Shown: positions 9,480 through 17,795 of the stretch, in pieces | Layout: every line of letters starts with the position of its first letter | Position numbering within the stretch: position 1 is the first letter of the stretch | NCBI GenBank assembly: GCA_964275345.1 | Contig: CAXYBK010000003.1 | Span: 434,001 to 498,000, forward strand | DNA length: 64,000 nt | Direction: 5' to 3' | Source of the DNA: MED-G78 sp964275345 | Lineage (GTDB): Bacteria > Pseudomonadota > Gammaproteobacteria > Magnimaribacterales > D2472 | Program-made: the position numbers and the translations under genes | Notes under the pieces: model-generated | The model's database searches: none | Seen by the model: only the letters and a program-made list of their open reading frames with translations | Told to the model about the DNA's origin: nothing

Positions 9480-12050
9480 CTAGAAATTTAGCTGAATACT
9501 TAAATTGATTAATCTGCCTCTTGCATCATGAACATTAGGATCAAAACTAAAATCAGGTGGGTTGTAGAGCCTGGGCGCATTTTTATCAAATACATTGATA
9601 GCATTTATTCCTATGACCATATCGTATTTATTTGTATTGAAATATTGCTCTACTCCAATATCAAACATCATCGAACTTCCTACCTTATTTGTATAACCTA
9701 AATCAGCATGAGAGCTCGATACAGGAGTCTTATTATCATATCCACTAATATATCTTGAAGTTATATTGACTTTTGTTTTCATTCTTTCCCATTTAATAAA
9801 AGAATTAATCTTATATTTAGGTATTGAGTGCATATGAGCGTCAAAGTTATATAAACCAACTCTATTTATCAAAAATCCAGTATCTTTATCAGGAGTTAAA
9901 TAATCTAAGAAGCTAGTTCCTTGTATTTTGTAACTCAGGCTGCCCATTTCCGCAAAATCATAATATGTATCAAAAGATACATCTATTCCGCTAATTTCAG
10001 ATTTTTCTTCATTAAAAAATGATGTATGTACTCCAACAATAAAACCCTGATCATTTCTAATTATGTCAATACTATCAGGATCTGATGAGGCTTTAACAGA
10101 ACCATTTTCAAGTTCAATTCTATTTTTATAATCTATAGACCAATAATCCAAAGTGAGCCTTGAATTATTTTGCATTTTCCAAATCAAACCAATATTTGAG
10201 TTGTTAGCCGTTGCGGGTTTTAGATTAGGATTGCCTATTTGAATTACTCTAGCTTTATCTGAAAAACTTGCCCCTCTAATTGATCCAAGTAATATTTCAG
10301 AAGCAAATAGCTGCGCCATTGATGGGGCTACAAACGAAGATCCTGCTGAGCCTCTAAAAGACAATAGATCGTTTAGAGAATATTTAAAAGATATCTTTGG
10401 ATCAAAAGAAGAAGATGCTCCTATTTTTTCATAACGTGATGCAAAACTTACATTAAGACTCTTATTAAAATCCTTATTAAATTCAGAAAATAATGCCTTC
10501 TTATTTCTTGATCCAGATATGCTTTTACCGCCACCCAAAAACAATAAATCTGCTGACTTAATTAAATAGCCACTTTCATCAAATGATGCTGAGCTTGAAG
10601 GATCATACTTAATCGAAATCTTATCATTACTAACCTGCATGCCAAATGCAGACTCCATATTAAATATCTTTGTATTAAAAATTAAATCAATAACTGTCAA
10701 TTCGCCGCTTCGTTTAGATTTCTCAGAACCAGAAATGTATTCTATTAAGATTGGATCATGATCAGAGATATCAAAAATATTCCATGCTAGATTTCCTTCC
10801 GGACCTCCATTTCCATTTAATGCATCTTCAAATCTTGAATCAATCGTATCAGGGCGATTATGTATATTTGAATGTCTTGAATTAGTAATTGATATTTCAA
10901 TATCCGAAATTTCATTTACATCAAAAGTAATAACATGACTTAAGTGATATTGTGAGATATCTTTAGGTGAATTTGGAGACGGGTAAGCTGAACCTAAAGG
11001 TCGACCATACCATGTCACAGGGACATTAAATGGACTGCCCCCAATACCAGGCTGAATTTTTCTTGATAAAAAAGATAAAGCTGGGTAAGAGGGTGATTGC
11101 GGATTATCCTTAACTGATATATCTGCATAAATTAAAGTCGTCTTAGATTGATATGACTCTGCATCAAACTTATAACTTAAATAGCTCTTTATGTGCTCTT
11201 CTGTATTAATAATATTAAATCTTTCACCATAGAGAAACTTACAAAAAGGCCCAGCTAAGATGCCGCCATTATTTATACAGTTTGGATCAGCGACCCATTG
11301 ATTTTCTGAATAGGATCCTTGATATACCCCAGAGTCAACAACATCATCAGCACTTACTTTAAATGAATTGCCAAGAGTACTTAAGCCCAGTTCAGCAATC
11401 CCAGGTATTTCAGACGCATTAAGAGGACTCCTATCGATATAATCTATTGCAAAAACGAAGTTAGAATTATCATATTTTTTGCCAAACAAGATACCTAAAG
11501 ATGAATCTCTTTGATTATAATTGGTTGTTTTCTGCTGGTTTAAGTTCAGCTTAACTCCTTCAAAATCGTCTTGAGTTAAAAAATTTACAACTCCAGAGAT
11601 TGCATCAGATCCATATGCAGTAGTAGCTCCTTCTTTTAAAATATGAACTTGCTTTAAGGCAATTTGCGGAATGATATTAATGTCTACATAACCTTCACCC
11701 TCATTAGAGGTAGTTCCTGCTGATGTCTGCCTTTTGCTATTTATTAATACTAGTGTGGAAGTATGATCTAGCCCCCTAAGGGTTATAGAGGACATGCCTT
11801 GATCAGTTCCATCTAGTGCATTTGTTTGGAATTGAGATCCAGTAGATGAGGCTATATATTTTGATATCTCACCAATTGTTATTATATTTAAATCATTAAG
11901 ATCATCTTGATCAATAATATCTAAAGGCGATGAATTTTCTGCAGGATTATTTAGAATTGAACCTGTTGTGATTATTTCTTCAATTTGCATATCAGCAATT
12001 AATGTTAGATTAAAAAAACAATAAATTAAAAGCGGTATTTTGAGTTTCAT
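9480..12050 (-). CDS. TonB-dependent outer-membrane receptor
   Basis: Active outer-membrane uptake channel energised by TonB. The 856-aa protein begins with a signal peptide (a short Lys-rich start, then a hydrophobic stretch to about residue 19). A TonB-box-like EEIITTGS follows, then a plug domain (about 35-160) with the SSITLRGLDHTSTLVLIN and EGATTAYGSDAISGVVNF motifs. The remainder is a beta-barrel rich in alternating aromatic residues, ending in the outer-membrane C-terminal phenylalanine (LSIQLNF). The substrate cannot be read from the sequence; siderophore, vitamin or sugar are all possible. It sits 31 bp upstream of rnr on the same strand. No TonB or ABC partner lies nearby. Confidence 0.9.
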   Translation of the reverse strand: MKLKIPLLIYCFFNLTLIADMQIEEIITTGSILNNPAENSSPLDIIDQDDLNDLNIITIGEISKYIASSTGSQFQTNALDGTDQGMSSITLRGLDHTSTLVLINSKRQTSAGTTSNEGEGYVDINIIPQIALKQVHILKEGATTAYGSDAISGVVNFLTQDDFEGVKLNLNQQKTTNYNQRDSSLGILFGKKYDNSNFVFAIDYIDRSPLNASEIPGIAELGLSTLGNSFKVSADDVVDSGVYQGSYSENQWVADPNCINNGGILAGPFCKFLYGERFNIINTEEHIKSYLSYKFDAESYQSKTTLIYADISVKDNPQSPSYPALSFLSRKIQPGIGGSPFNVPVTWYGRPLGSAYPSPNSPKDISQYHLSHVITFDVNEISDIEISITNSRHSNIHNRPDTIDSRFEDALNGNGGPEGNLAWNIFDISDHDPILIEYISGSEKSKRSGELTVIDLIFNTKIFNMESAFGMQVSNDKISIKYDPSSSASFDESGYLIKSADLLFLGGGKSISGSRNKKALFSEFNKDFNKSLNVSFASRYEKIGASSSFDPKISFKYSLNDLLSFRGSAGSSFVAPSMAQLFASEILLGSIRGASFSDKARVIQIGNPNLKPATANNSNIGLIWKMQNNSRLTLDYWSIDYKNRIELENGSVKASSDPDSIDIIRNDQGFIVGVHTSFFNEEKSEISGIDVSFDTYYDFAEMGSLSYKIQGTSFLDYLTPDKDTGFLINRVGLYNFDAHMHSIPKYKINSFIKWERMKTKVNITSRYISGYDNKTPVSSSHADLGYTNKVGSSMMFDIGVEQYFNTNKYDMVIGINAINVFDKNAPRLYNPPDFSFDPNVHDARGRLINLSIQLNF

Positions 12051-12142
12051 AAAGAATTGGGATATCTATTTAAGATTAATTATTTTTTTCTTAACTTTTT
12101 AAGAAATTTATATTTTACATATTAGCAAAGAATATCTTACTT

Positions 12143-12628
12143 ATGTATGCTAATAGGATGAAAAATAATTTTATATCTGCGATTGGAGCTTTTGTTTGTA
12201 TCTTTATACTTGCAACGCTTAATTCATATTACGAAGGCAATTTTTGGCTTATTCCTCCATTTGGTGCAAGCATGGTCCTAGTAATGGCTGTCCATGAGAG
12301 TCCTCTAGCGCATCCAAAAAATATCTTATTTGGACATATTTTATCTGCTTTATCTGGAGTTATAGTTTTTGCAGTTTTTGGCATTTCCAGTTTAAGTATT
12401 GCCTTAGCTGTCGCACTTGCTATATTCACAATGATGGCCACTAAAACGGTTCATCCGCCTGCTGGAGCAAATCCTATTATTGCTGTAATGGGAGCAAAAG
12501 GTTTAAGTTTCGTTTTAATACCAGTTGCAGCTGGAGCATCTTTTATAATTTTATTTGCAATTATTTATAATAAGCTTCTCAAGAGAAAGTACTTTACCTT
12601 CAAGGATTTGAAGCACGTCTCAGATTAA
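12143..12628 (+). CDS. HPP-family integral membrane protein
   Basis: A 161-aa protein with four likely membrane segments (about 11-28, 36-52, 64-98 as one long or two short helices, and 118-148). It carries the signature KTVHPPAGANP, with the HPP triplet at 104-106, and the IPPFGASMVLV block of the HPP family. Some members, in cyanobacteria and plastids, are nitrite transporters; others are unassigned, so the substrate here is unknown. It is divergent from the TonB receptor (92-bp gap) and stands alone, with tRNA-Thr convergent behind it. A downstream ATG at codon 6 is an alternative start. Confidence 0.8.
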   Translation: MYANRMKNNFISAIGAFVCIFILATLNSYYEGNFWLIPPFGASMVLVMAVHESPLAHPKNILFGHILSALSGVIVFAVFGISSLSIALAVALAIFTMMATKTVHPPAGANPIIAVMGAKGLSFVLIPVAAGASFIILFAIIYNKLLKRKYFTFKDLKHVSD

Positions 12629-12638
12629 GACTAAATAG

Positions 12639-12714
12639 TGGTGCCGGCACCAAGAGTCGAACTCGGGACCTACTGATTACAAATCAGTTGCTCTACCAAC
12701 TGAGCTATACCGGC
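12639..12714 (-). tRNA. tRNA-Thr (anticodon TGT)
   Basis: A 76-nt gene read on the minus strand. The acceptor stem GCCGGTA/TGCCGGC closes with one T-G pair, the discriminator is A, and CCA is encoded. The anticodon arm CTGAT-TTGTAAT-CAG gives TGT, reading ACA and related Thr codons. D- and T-arms (GAGTTCGACTC) are normal. It lies after birA-msrA on the same strand and converges with the HPP-family gene at an 11-bp distance. Confidence 0.96.
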
Positions 12715-12737
12715 TGGGAAAAATCATTATATACAAA

Positions 12738-13295
12738 TTAATTATTTGGGAAAGGGCAATTTGTTCCACCTAAACCACAATAGCCATTGGGGTTCTTTGC
12801 TAAATATTGCTGATGATATTCTTCAGCTAAATAATATGTATTAAATATCTTTACCTCTGTAGTTATTTCACTAAAGCCTGAGTCTTTTAAAGCTGCTTGA
12901 TATTTTTCCTTTGTATCATTTGCTTTAAATAAATCCTCTTCATCTTCACAAAAAATTACTGATCTATATTGTGTGCCTCTATCGTTTCCTTGGCGGTTTC
13001 CTTGGGTGGGATCATGACATTCCCAAAACTTTTTCAAAATATCATCTAAAGAAATCAATTCTGGGTCAAAACTTATTTTAACAACCTCAACATGGCCAGT
13101 TTCTTCATAGCATACTTGCTCATATGTTGGATTCTTGATCACTCCTCCTGAATAACCAACTGAGGTTAACCACACATTAGGCATCTCCCAAAACTTTCTT
13201 TCAACACCCCAAAAACATCCAGCTCCTAAAATTATAGATTTGAAGTGAGTTGGAAGATCCTTATTAAGATCTATTTGTGATATGTAATGCTTCAT
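12738..13295 (-). CDS. msrA: peptide-methionine (S)-S-oxide reductase MsrA
   Basis: Repairs oxidised methionine in proteins using thioredoxin. The 185-aa protein has the catalytic motif GCFWG with nucleophile C27, and the conserved GYSGG, HDPTQ and YRSVIF segments. Two C-terminal cysteines, C173 and C180 (CGLGGTNC), are candidates for the resolving and recycling positions. No signal peptide, so cytosolic. It begins 2 nt after the birA stop, which suggests one transcript. The ATG aligns with the family; the N-terminus is shorter than E. coli MsrA (212 aa), as is usual for the short form. Confidence 0.95.
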   Translation of the reverse strand: MKHYISQIDLNKDLPTHFKSIILGAGCFWGVERKFWEMPNVWLTSVGYSGGVIKNPTYEQVCYEETGHVEVVKISFDPELISLDDILKKFWECHDPTQGNRQGNDRGTQYRSVIFCEDEEDLFKANDTKEKYQAALKDSGFSEITTEVKIFNTYYLAEEYHQQYLAKNPNGYCGLGGTNCPFPNN

Positions 13296-13297
13296 AA

Positions 13298-14041
13298 TTA
13301 ATATATTCCTTCAATTGAGATTTCACCAGAACTATACTCCTTTATACCTTGCTCTGATTCTAAGAGGAGGGCACCTTTACTATTTATACCTACAAAAATA
13401 CCCTCATCAATAACTAATTCATTGTTTATTATTTTAATAATCTTATTCTTATGAGCACAATGTAAATTCCATGAATCTTTCCAGTTAAATAATTGACCAT
13501 CAGCAAATTGAAAAAAACCCTTAATAAGATTATTTAAAATATCATCTCTAGAACTTTCTATATTAAAAGATTTTAAATCTCCCCACCATGGTTCTTTTTC
13601 ATCTAAGGCTAGATTTACTCCTATTCCTACTATAGTTTTGTTTTGAGCTCCTGATATTTCTTTTTCAACAAGAATCCCGCCAATCTTTTTATTCCTATAA
13701 ATAAGGTCATTTGGCCACTTTAATTTTATTTCTTTTACTTCTAAGGCTTTAGTAATTGCTAGCTGCGAAATAACTCCTGCAATTAAACTAATAGGAACAT
13801 CATCAGTATCATTTAAATATGCTATTGAAAAACTAATATTTCCAGCAGGACTAATCCACTTTTTACCCTGCCTTCCTCTTCCTTTTGTCTGCATATCAGA
13901 GGTCACAACTAAAAATTCTTTTTCAAGCGGCGTGATTTTGCAAAAATCATTTGTTGATTCAATTGTTTTATGCAAAGAAAGTTCTACTCTAGATTTATCT
14001 ATATTAAATAGTATTTTTTCTTCGTTAAAAATAAGAGGCAC
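13298..14041 (-). CDS. birA: biotin-[acetyl-CoA carboxylase] ligase, without repressor domain
   Basis: Attaches biotin to the AccB carrier through biotinyl-5'-AMP. The 247-aa sequence carries the ligase signature GRGRQGKKW (54-62), KWPNDL (108-113) and KIGGILVE, and ends in the small SH3-like C-terminal domain. The N-terminal winged helix by which E. coli BirA (321 aa) represses bio genes is missing, making this a monofunctional (class I) ligase. The start is GTG at 14041 with a weak ribosome site; a longer version is not supported, because a tRNA gene begins 57 bp away on the other strand. Confidence 0.92.
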   Translation of the reverse strand: MPLIFNEEKILFNIDKSRVELSLHKTIESTNDFCKITPLEKEFLVVTSDMQTKGRGRQGKKWISPAGNISFSIAYLNDTDDVPISLIAGVISQLAITKALEVKEIKLKWPNDLIYRNKKIGGILVEKEISGAQNKTIVGIGVNLALDEKEPWWGDLKSFNIESSRDDILNNLIKGFFQFADGQLFNWKDSWNLHCAHKNKIIKIINNELVIDEGIFVGINSKGALLLESEQGIKEYSSGEISIEGIY

Positions 14042-14054
14042 CTTAAAATATGTA

Positions 14055-14083
14055 TTGACTTAAAACCATTCTAGAATAAAAAT
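14055..14083 (+). promoter_or_regulatory. possible promoter for tRNA-Tyr
   Basis: TTGACT (5 of 6 to the -35 consensus) is followed after 17 bp by AAAAAT (or after 16 bp by TAAAAA), placing the start about 8 nt before the tRNA. The -35 is good and the -10 poor. Confidence 0.35.
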
Positions 14084-14097
14084 AGCTGTCTTGATAT

Positions 14098-14181
14098 GGA
14101 GAGGTGGGTGAGTGGTTAATACCAGCAGACTGTAAATCTGCCGCTTCGGCTACGTAGGTTCGAATCCTACCCTCTCCACCA
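14098..14181 (+). tRNA. tRNA-Tyr (anticodon GTA)
   Basis: An 84-nt class II tRNA with acceptor GGAGAGG/CCTCTCC, discriminator A and encoded CCA. The anticodon arm CAGAC-TGTAAAT-CTG gives GTA. A long variable arm around CCGCTTCGGCTACG is characteristic of Tyr. It belongs to the tRNA-tuf cluster that in E. coli is thrU-tyrU-glyT-thrT-tufB; no tRNA-Gly is present here between Tyr and Thr. Confidence 0.97.
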
Positions 14182-14238
14182 CTTATTCAACATAATAAAT
14201 ACTCTTATTAAATTAGATTTTTTTCTTGAACAAAAAGG

Positions 14239-14267
14239 TTGAGTTTGTATCTTTTTAAGGAGATAAT
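14239..14267 (+). promoter_or_regulatory. sigma-70 promoter for tRNA-Thr-tuf
   Basis: TTGAGT and GATAAT are separated by 17 bp, with the sequence ACGCCAC straight after the -10. A GC-rich discriminator of this kind is typical of stringently controlled stable-RNA and translation-factor promoters. The transcript would start near 14274 and contain tRNA-Thr(GGT) and tuf. The same layout recurs at rpsJ and rplU in this window. Confidence 0.75.
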
Positions 14268-14299
14268 ACGCCACCTTAATTTTGGTAGCACAAGGTCGG

Positions 14300-14375
14300 G
14301 CTCATATAGCTCAGTCGGTAGAGCACTTGCTTGGTAAGTAAGAGGTCACCGGTTCAAGTCCGGTTATGAGCTCCA
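14300..14375 (+). tRNA. tRNA-Thr (anticodon GGT), discriminator U73
   Basis: A 76-nt gene with acceptor GCTCATA/TATGAGC and encoded CCA. The anticodon arm CTTGC-TTGGTAA-GTAAG gives GGT. The discriminator base is T rather than the A of E. coli threonine tRNAs and of the TGT isoacceptor at 12.7 kb. It corresponds in position to thrT directly before tufB in E. coli and is probably processed from the tuf transcript, whose coding start lies 37 nt downstream. Confidence 0.96.
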
Positions 14376-14412
14376 AAGTTACTAAAATTTTTAAACCAGA
14401 GAGGCATAAAAA

Positions 14413-15606
14413 ATGGCTAGAGAAAAATTCGAAAGAACGTTACCCCATATTAATGTGGGAACTATTGGTCACGTTGATCACGGAAAAACTACACTAACTG
14501 CTGCACTTACTAAAGTATGTGCGGAAGTATATGGCGGAGAAGCTGTTGCATTTGATGGAATTGATAATGCTCCAGAAGAAAGAGAAAGAGGTATTACTAT
14601 TGCTACATCTCACGTTGAGTATGTATCTACTGTAAGACATTACGCTCATGTTGACTGTCCAGGTCACGCCGATTATGTTAAAAACATGATTACTGGTGCT
14701 GCCCAAATGGATGGAGCTATTCTTGTTGTGAGTGCTGCTGATGGCCCAATGCCACAAACTAGAGAACATATTCTACTTGCAAGACAAGTTGGTGTTCCTA
14801 ATATTGTTGTATTCATGAACAAAGCCGATCAAAACGATGACCCTGAAATGATAGAGCTAGTTGAAATGGAAATTAGAGAACTATTAAATGAATATGATTT
14901 TCCAGGTGATGATACACCTATCATCGTTGGTAGCGCATTAAAAGCACTAGAAGGTGATACTTCAGAAATTGGTGTTGATTCTGTAAAAAAACTTGTTGAA
15001 ACTCTTGATACATATGTGCCAGAGCCAGAAAGAGCAGTTGATCTTCCTTTCTTAATGCCTATTGAAGATGTATTTACTATTTCTGGAAGAGGTACTGTTG
15101 TTACTGGAAGAATCGAAAGAGGAATCGTTAACACAGGTGATCCATTAGAAATCGTTGGTATATCTGAAGCTACTACTGATACAACATGTACTGGTGTAGA
15201 AATGTTCAGAAAATCTTTAGATGAAGGAAGAGCTGGAGAAAATTGTGGTGTTCTTTTAAGAGGCATAGAAAGAAGTGCTGTTGAAAGAGGCCAAGTTCTA
15301 GCTAAACCAAAATCTATTAACCCTCATACAGAATTTGAGGCTGAAATATATGTACTAAGTAAAGACGAAGGTGGTAGACATACGCCTTTCTTTAGTAACT
15401 ATAGACCTCAGTTCTATTTTAGAACTACTGATGTAACTGGTGCTTGCGCACTTCCAGATGGCGTTGAAATGGTAATGCCTGGTGACAACATCAAGATGAC
15501 TGTTACTCTTATTGCTCCTATAGCGATGGAAGAAGGTCTTAAATTTGCGATTAGAGAAGGCGGCAGAACTGTTGGTGCCGGTGTCGTAGCTAAGATAGTT
15601 AAATAA
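14413..15606 (+). CDS. tuf: elongation factor Tu
   Basis: GTPase that delivers aminoacyl-tRNA to the ribosome. The 397-aa protein has the P-loop GHVDHGKT (19-26), DCPGH, the NKAD-type guanine motif (MNKADQ), and domains II and III ending in GRTVGAGVV. It is slightly longer than E. coli EF-Tu (394 aa). GAGAGG lies just upstream of the ATG. This is the only tuf in the window; the usual second copy after fusA is absent. A hairpin follows the stop, then tRNA-Trp and secE, as at the E. coli tufB locus. Confidence 0.98.
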   Translation: MAREKFERTLPHINVGTIGHVDHGKTTLTAALTKVCAEVYGGEAVAFDGIDNAPEERERGITIATSHVEYVSTVRHYAHVDCPGHADYVKNMITGAAQMDGAILVVSAADGPMPQTREHILLARQVGVPNIVVFMNKADQNDDPEMIELVEMEIRELLNEYDFPGDDTPIIVGSALKALEGDTSEIGVDSVKKLVETLDTYVPEPERAVDLPFLMPIEDVFTISGRGTVVTGRIERGIVNTGDPLEIVGISEATTDTTCTGVEMFRKSLDEGRAGENCGVLLRGIERSAVERGQVLAKPKSINPHTEFEAEIYVLSKDEGGRHTPFFSNYRPQFYFRTTDVTGACALPDGVEMVMPGDNIKMTVTLIAPIAMEEGLKFAIREGGRTVGAGVVAKIVK

Positions 15607-15623
15607 GATTTTTAGATATTAAT

Positions 15624-15653
15624 AGCCGAGGCCATGTGCCTCGGCTTATTTGT
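15624..15653 (+). terminator. hairpin after tuf, probable (partial) terminator
   Basis: A perfect 9-bp stem, AGCCGAGGC/GCCTCGGCT, with a 5-nt loop, is followed by the interrupted T-rich tail TATTTGT. It begins 18 nt after the tuf stop. The weak tail and the lack of a convincing promoter before tRNA-Trp suggest some read-through into tRNA-Trp-secE-nusG. Confidence 0.6.
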
Positions 15654-15679
15654 CTCTGAGAAATATGAAAAAAGTTTAT

Positions 15680-15755
15680 AGGCCAGTAGCTCAATTGGTA
15701 GAGCGGCGGTCTCCAAAACCGGAGGTTGGGGGTTCGAGACCCTCCTGGCCTGCCA
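15680..15755 (+). tRNA. tRNA-Trp (anticodon CCA)
   Basis: A 76-nt gene with acceptor AGGCCAG/CTGGCCT, discriminator G as expected for Trp, and encoded CCA. The anticodon arm CGGTC-TCCAAA-ACCG gives CCA. It stands between tuf and secE, the same slot as in many gammaproteobacteria. Confidence 0.97.
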
Positions 15756-15781
15756 TTAACATGCTGGTAGAGTAGGAATTT

Positions 15782-16144
15782 ATGACTAAAGAATCAGCTT
15801 CAAAATTGTTTGATAGACTAAAGTGGGTCATAGCTTTAGCTATATTTGGTGCAGCGGTTGTTGGCAATAGCTATTTTTCAGATATTGCATTTCTTTATAG
15901 AGTTTTAGGGGTTGTTTTCCTATTTATTGTTGGGTTAGTTTTTCTAGCCTTAACATCGTTTGGTTCTAACTCGATAAAGTTAATGAGAGAGTCAAGAACA
16001 GAGATAAGAAGGGTTGTTTGGCCTACTAGAGCCGAGACCACCCAAACGTTTGCAATAGTTTTTGGTGCGATTATAGTTCTGTGTTTGTTTTTTTGGGGAC
16101 TTGAATCGTTGTTAAGTTGGATTTTTAAATTTATTTTAGGATAA
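15782..16144 (+). CDS. secE: preprotein translocase subunit SecE
   Basis: Clamp subunit of the SecYEG channel. The 120-aa protein has three membrane segments (about 15-32, 39-60 and 92-115), the long form found in E. coli (127 aa) rather than the single-helix form. The conserved cytoplasmic amphipathic region ESRTEIRRVVWPTRAET precedes the last helix. A purine-rich GAGTAGGA lies before the ATG. The gene is 26 nt after tRNA-Trp and 3 nt before nusG; secE-nusG is a near-universal pair. Confidence 0.96.
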   Translation: MTKESASKLFDRLKWVIALAIFGAAVVGNSYFSDIAFLYRVLGVVFLFIVGLVFLALTSFGSNSIKLMRESRTEIRRVVWPTRAETTQTFAIVFGAIIVLCLFFWGLESLLSWIFKFILG

Positions 16145-16147
16145 GAA

Positions 16148-16675
16148 ATGGATTGGTTTGTAATACAGGCATATTCAGGATACGAAGTTAAGGTCAAAGC
16201 TGCCTTAGAAGAAAAGATCCAATTGGAAGGTCTTGGTGATAAATTTGGAGAAATTTTAGTTCCTACAGAGCAAATAGTAGAACTAAAAAGTGGAGCAAAA
16301 AAAACAACTGAAAGAAAATTCTTCCCTGGCTATATTCTTATTCAAATGGAACTAGAAGATGATACATGGCAGCTAGTTAAGCAAACTCCAAGAGTTTCTG
16401 GTTTTGTAGGGGGAACTAAAGAAAAACCTCTACCGATCTCAGAAGATGATGTAGATAATATCATTAACAGAATGGAGGTTGGTGAAGATGCCCCAGCTCC
16501 TAAAACTATATACGAACCAGGTGAAGTAATAAGAGTTTGTGATGGACCATTTAATGATTTCAACGGTGTTGTAGAGGATGTTGATTATGAAAGAAACTCT
16601 GTCAAGGTTGCTGTGCAGATTCTTGGAAGATCGACACCCGTTCAACTTAACTTCATGCAAATAGAGAAAACCTAA
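16148..16675 (+). CDS. nusG: transcription termination/antitermination factor NusG
   Basis: Binds RNA polymerase through the NGN domain (about 1-115, starting MDWFVIQAYSGYE) and Rho or S10 through the C-terminal KOW domain (about 122-175; EPGEVIRVCDGPF). At 175 aa it is close to E. coli NusG (181 aa). Both polymerase subunit genes and rpsJ lie downstream in this window. The TAA stop shares one base with the rplK ATG, so no untranslated leader separates nusG from rplK. Confidence 0.97.
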   Translation: MDWFVIQAYSGYEVKVKAALEEKIQLEGLGDKFGEILVPTEQIVELKSGAKKTTERKFFPGYILIQMELEDDTWQLVKQTPRVSGFVGGTKEKPLPISEDDVDNIINRMEVGEDAPAPKTIYEPGEVIRVCDGPFNDFNGVVEDVDYERNSVKVAVQILGRSTPVQLNFMQIEKT

Positions 16676-17103
16676 TGGCTAAAAAAGTTTCAACAATATT
16701 AAAATTACAAATTCCAGCAGGCTCAGCCAATCCAAGTCCTCCTGTAGGACCTGCACTTGGTCAAGCTGGTGTTAATATTATGGATTTTTGTAATGCATTT
16801 AATGCAGAAACACAAAGTGCTGAGAAAGGCCTACCACTTCCGGTTGTAATAAGTGTTTATGAAGATAAGTCATTCACTTTTGTAGTTAAAACTCCACCTG
16901 CTGCAGTTCTTATAAGAAAAGCATTAAATATAGAGAAAGGAAGTGGGGAACCAAATAAAGTTAAAGTTGGTAAAATTTCAAGAAAGCAATTAGAAGAGAT
17001 TGCCAAGATGAAAGAGCCTGATTTAAATGCTAATGATATTGATAATGCTGTAAAAATTATTGCTGGTACTGCTAGAAGTATGGGCGTAGAGGTGGATCTA
17101 TAG
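16675..17103 (+). CDS. rplK: 50S ribosomal protein L11
   Basis: Binds the GTPase-associated centre of 23S rRNA together with L10-L7/L12 and is needed for RelA signalling. At 142 aa it has the same length as E. coli L11. The proline-rich SANPSPPVGPALGQAGVNI stretch and the C-terminal RNA-binding SMGVEV end are typical. Its start overlaps the nusG stop, so the mRNA leader that L1 binds in E. coli has no space here. Translation into rplA is also coupled by an overlap. Confidence 0.98.
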   Translation: MAKKVSTILKLQIPAGSANPSPPVGPALGQAGVNIMDFCNAFNAETQSAEKGLPLPVVISVYEDKSFTFVVKTPPAAVLIRKALNIEKGSGEPNKVKVGKISRKQLEEIAKMKEPDLNANDIDNAVKIIAGTARSMGVEVDL

Positions 17104-17795
17104 TGACTAAAATTACAAAAAAACAAAAATTAATTGCTGAAAAGCTTGATACAACCAAAACTTATTCTGTTGCTGAGGCTATGGAAATTCTTCAAGCTGT
17201 TAAATCTCCAAAGTTCGAAGAAGCTGTTGATATTTCTATTAAATTAGGAGTTGATGCTGGCAAATCTGATCAAAATGTTAGAGGCGCTGTCACTTTACCT
17301 AATGCACTTGGTAAAGCTGTTACGGTAGCTGTTTTTGCTGATGGCGAAGCTGCTGAAGCAGCTAAAGCTGCAGGTGCTGAGTTTGTAGGCATGGATGATC
17401 TAGCTGAACAGTTCACAAAAGAAGAAGTTCAGGTTGATGTTGTTATTTCAACCCAGGCAGCAATGAAGGTTGTTGGTAAACTCGGACAAGTATTAGGGCC
17501 AAAAGGCTTAATGCCAAATCCTAAAACTGGAACAGTATCAGATGATGTTGCTGGAGCTATTAAGAACGTTAAAGCTGGTCAGGTAAGGTTTAGAACAGAT
17601 AAAAATGGAATTATTCATGGATGTATAGGAAAAGTATCTTTTGATGCGGATAAAATCCAATCAAATGCTACTGCTCTTCTTACAGAATTAAAAAAGTTAA
17701 AACCTGCTTCATCCAAAGGGGTGTTTATTGGAAATATTGCTTTAAGTAGCACTATGGGTCCAGGAGTTAAGATTAGTTCAGCTGAACTAGTATAA
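17103..17795 (+). CDS. rplA: 50S ribosomal protein L1
   Basis: Forms the mobile L1 stalk near the E site. It has 230 aa (234 in E. coli), with the L1 signature motif PNPKTGTVSDDV in the second half and the VRFRTDKNGIIHG segment. It starts with GTG, whose first G is the last base of the rplK stop. In E. coli L1 represses its own operon by binding before rplK; the corresponding leader is missing. A 16-bp palindrome lies in the last codons, 17774-17789. Confidence 0.97.
   Translation: MTKITKKQKLIAEKLDTTKTYSVAEAMEILQAVKSPKFEEAVDISIKLGVDAGKSDQNVRGAVTLPNALGKAVTVAVFADGEAAEAAKAAGAEFVGMDDLAEQFTKEEVQVDVVISTQAAMKVVGKLGQVLGPKGLMPNPKTGTVSDDVAGAIKNVKAGQVRFRTDKNGIIHGCIGKVSFDADKIQSNATALLTELKKLKPASSKGVFIGNIALSSTMGPGVKISSAELV

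Noticed and set aside
14182..14299. tRNA-Gly between tRNA-Tyr and tRNA-Thr, as in the E. coli cluster
   Set aside because: The 118-bp gap contains only an AT-rich stretch and the tuf promoter; no cloverleaf can be drawn.
14494..15266. Long open frames antisense to tuf (about 14494-14769 and 14829-15266)
   Set aside because: They arise from the codon bias of tuf, have no ribosome sites and no recognisable protein features. The same holds for antisense frames over rpoB, rpoC, uvrA and others.
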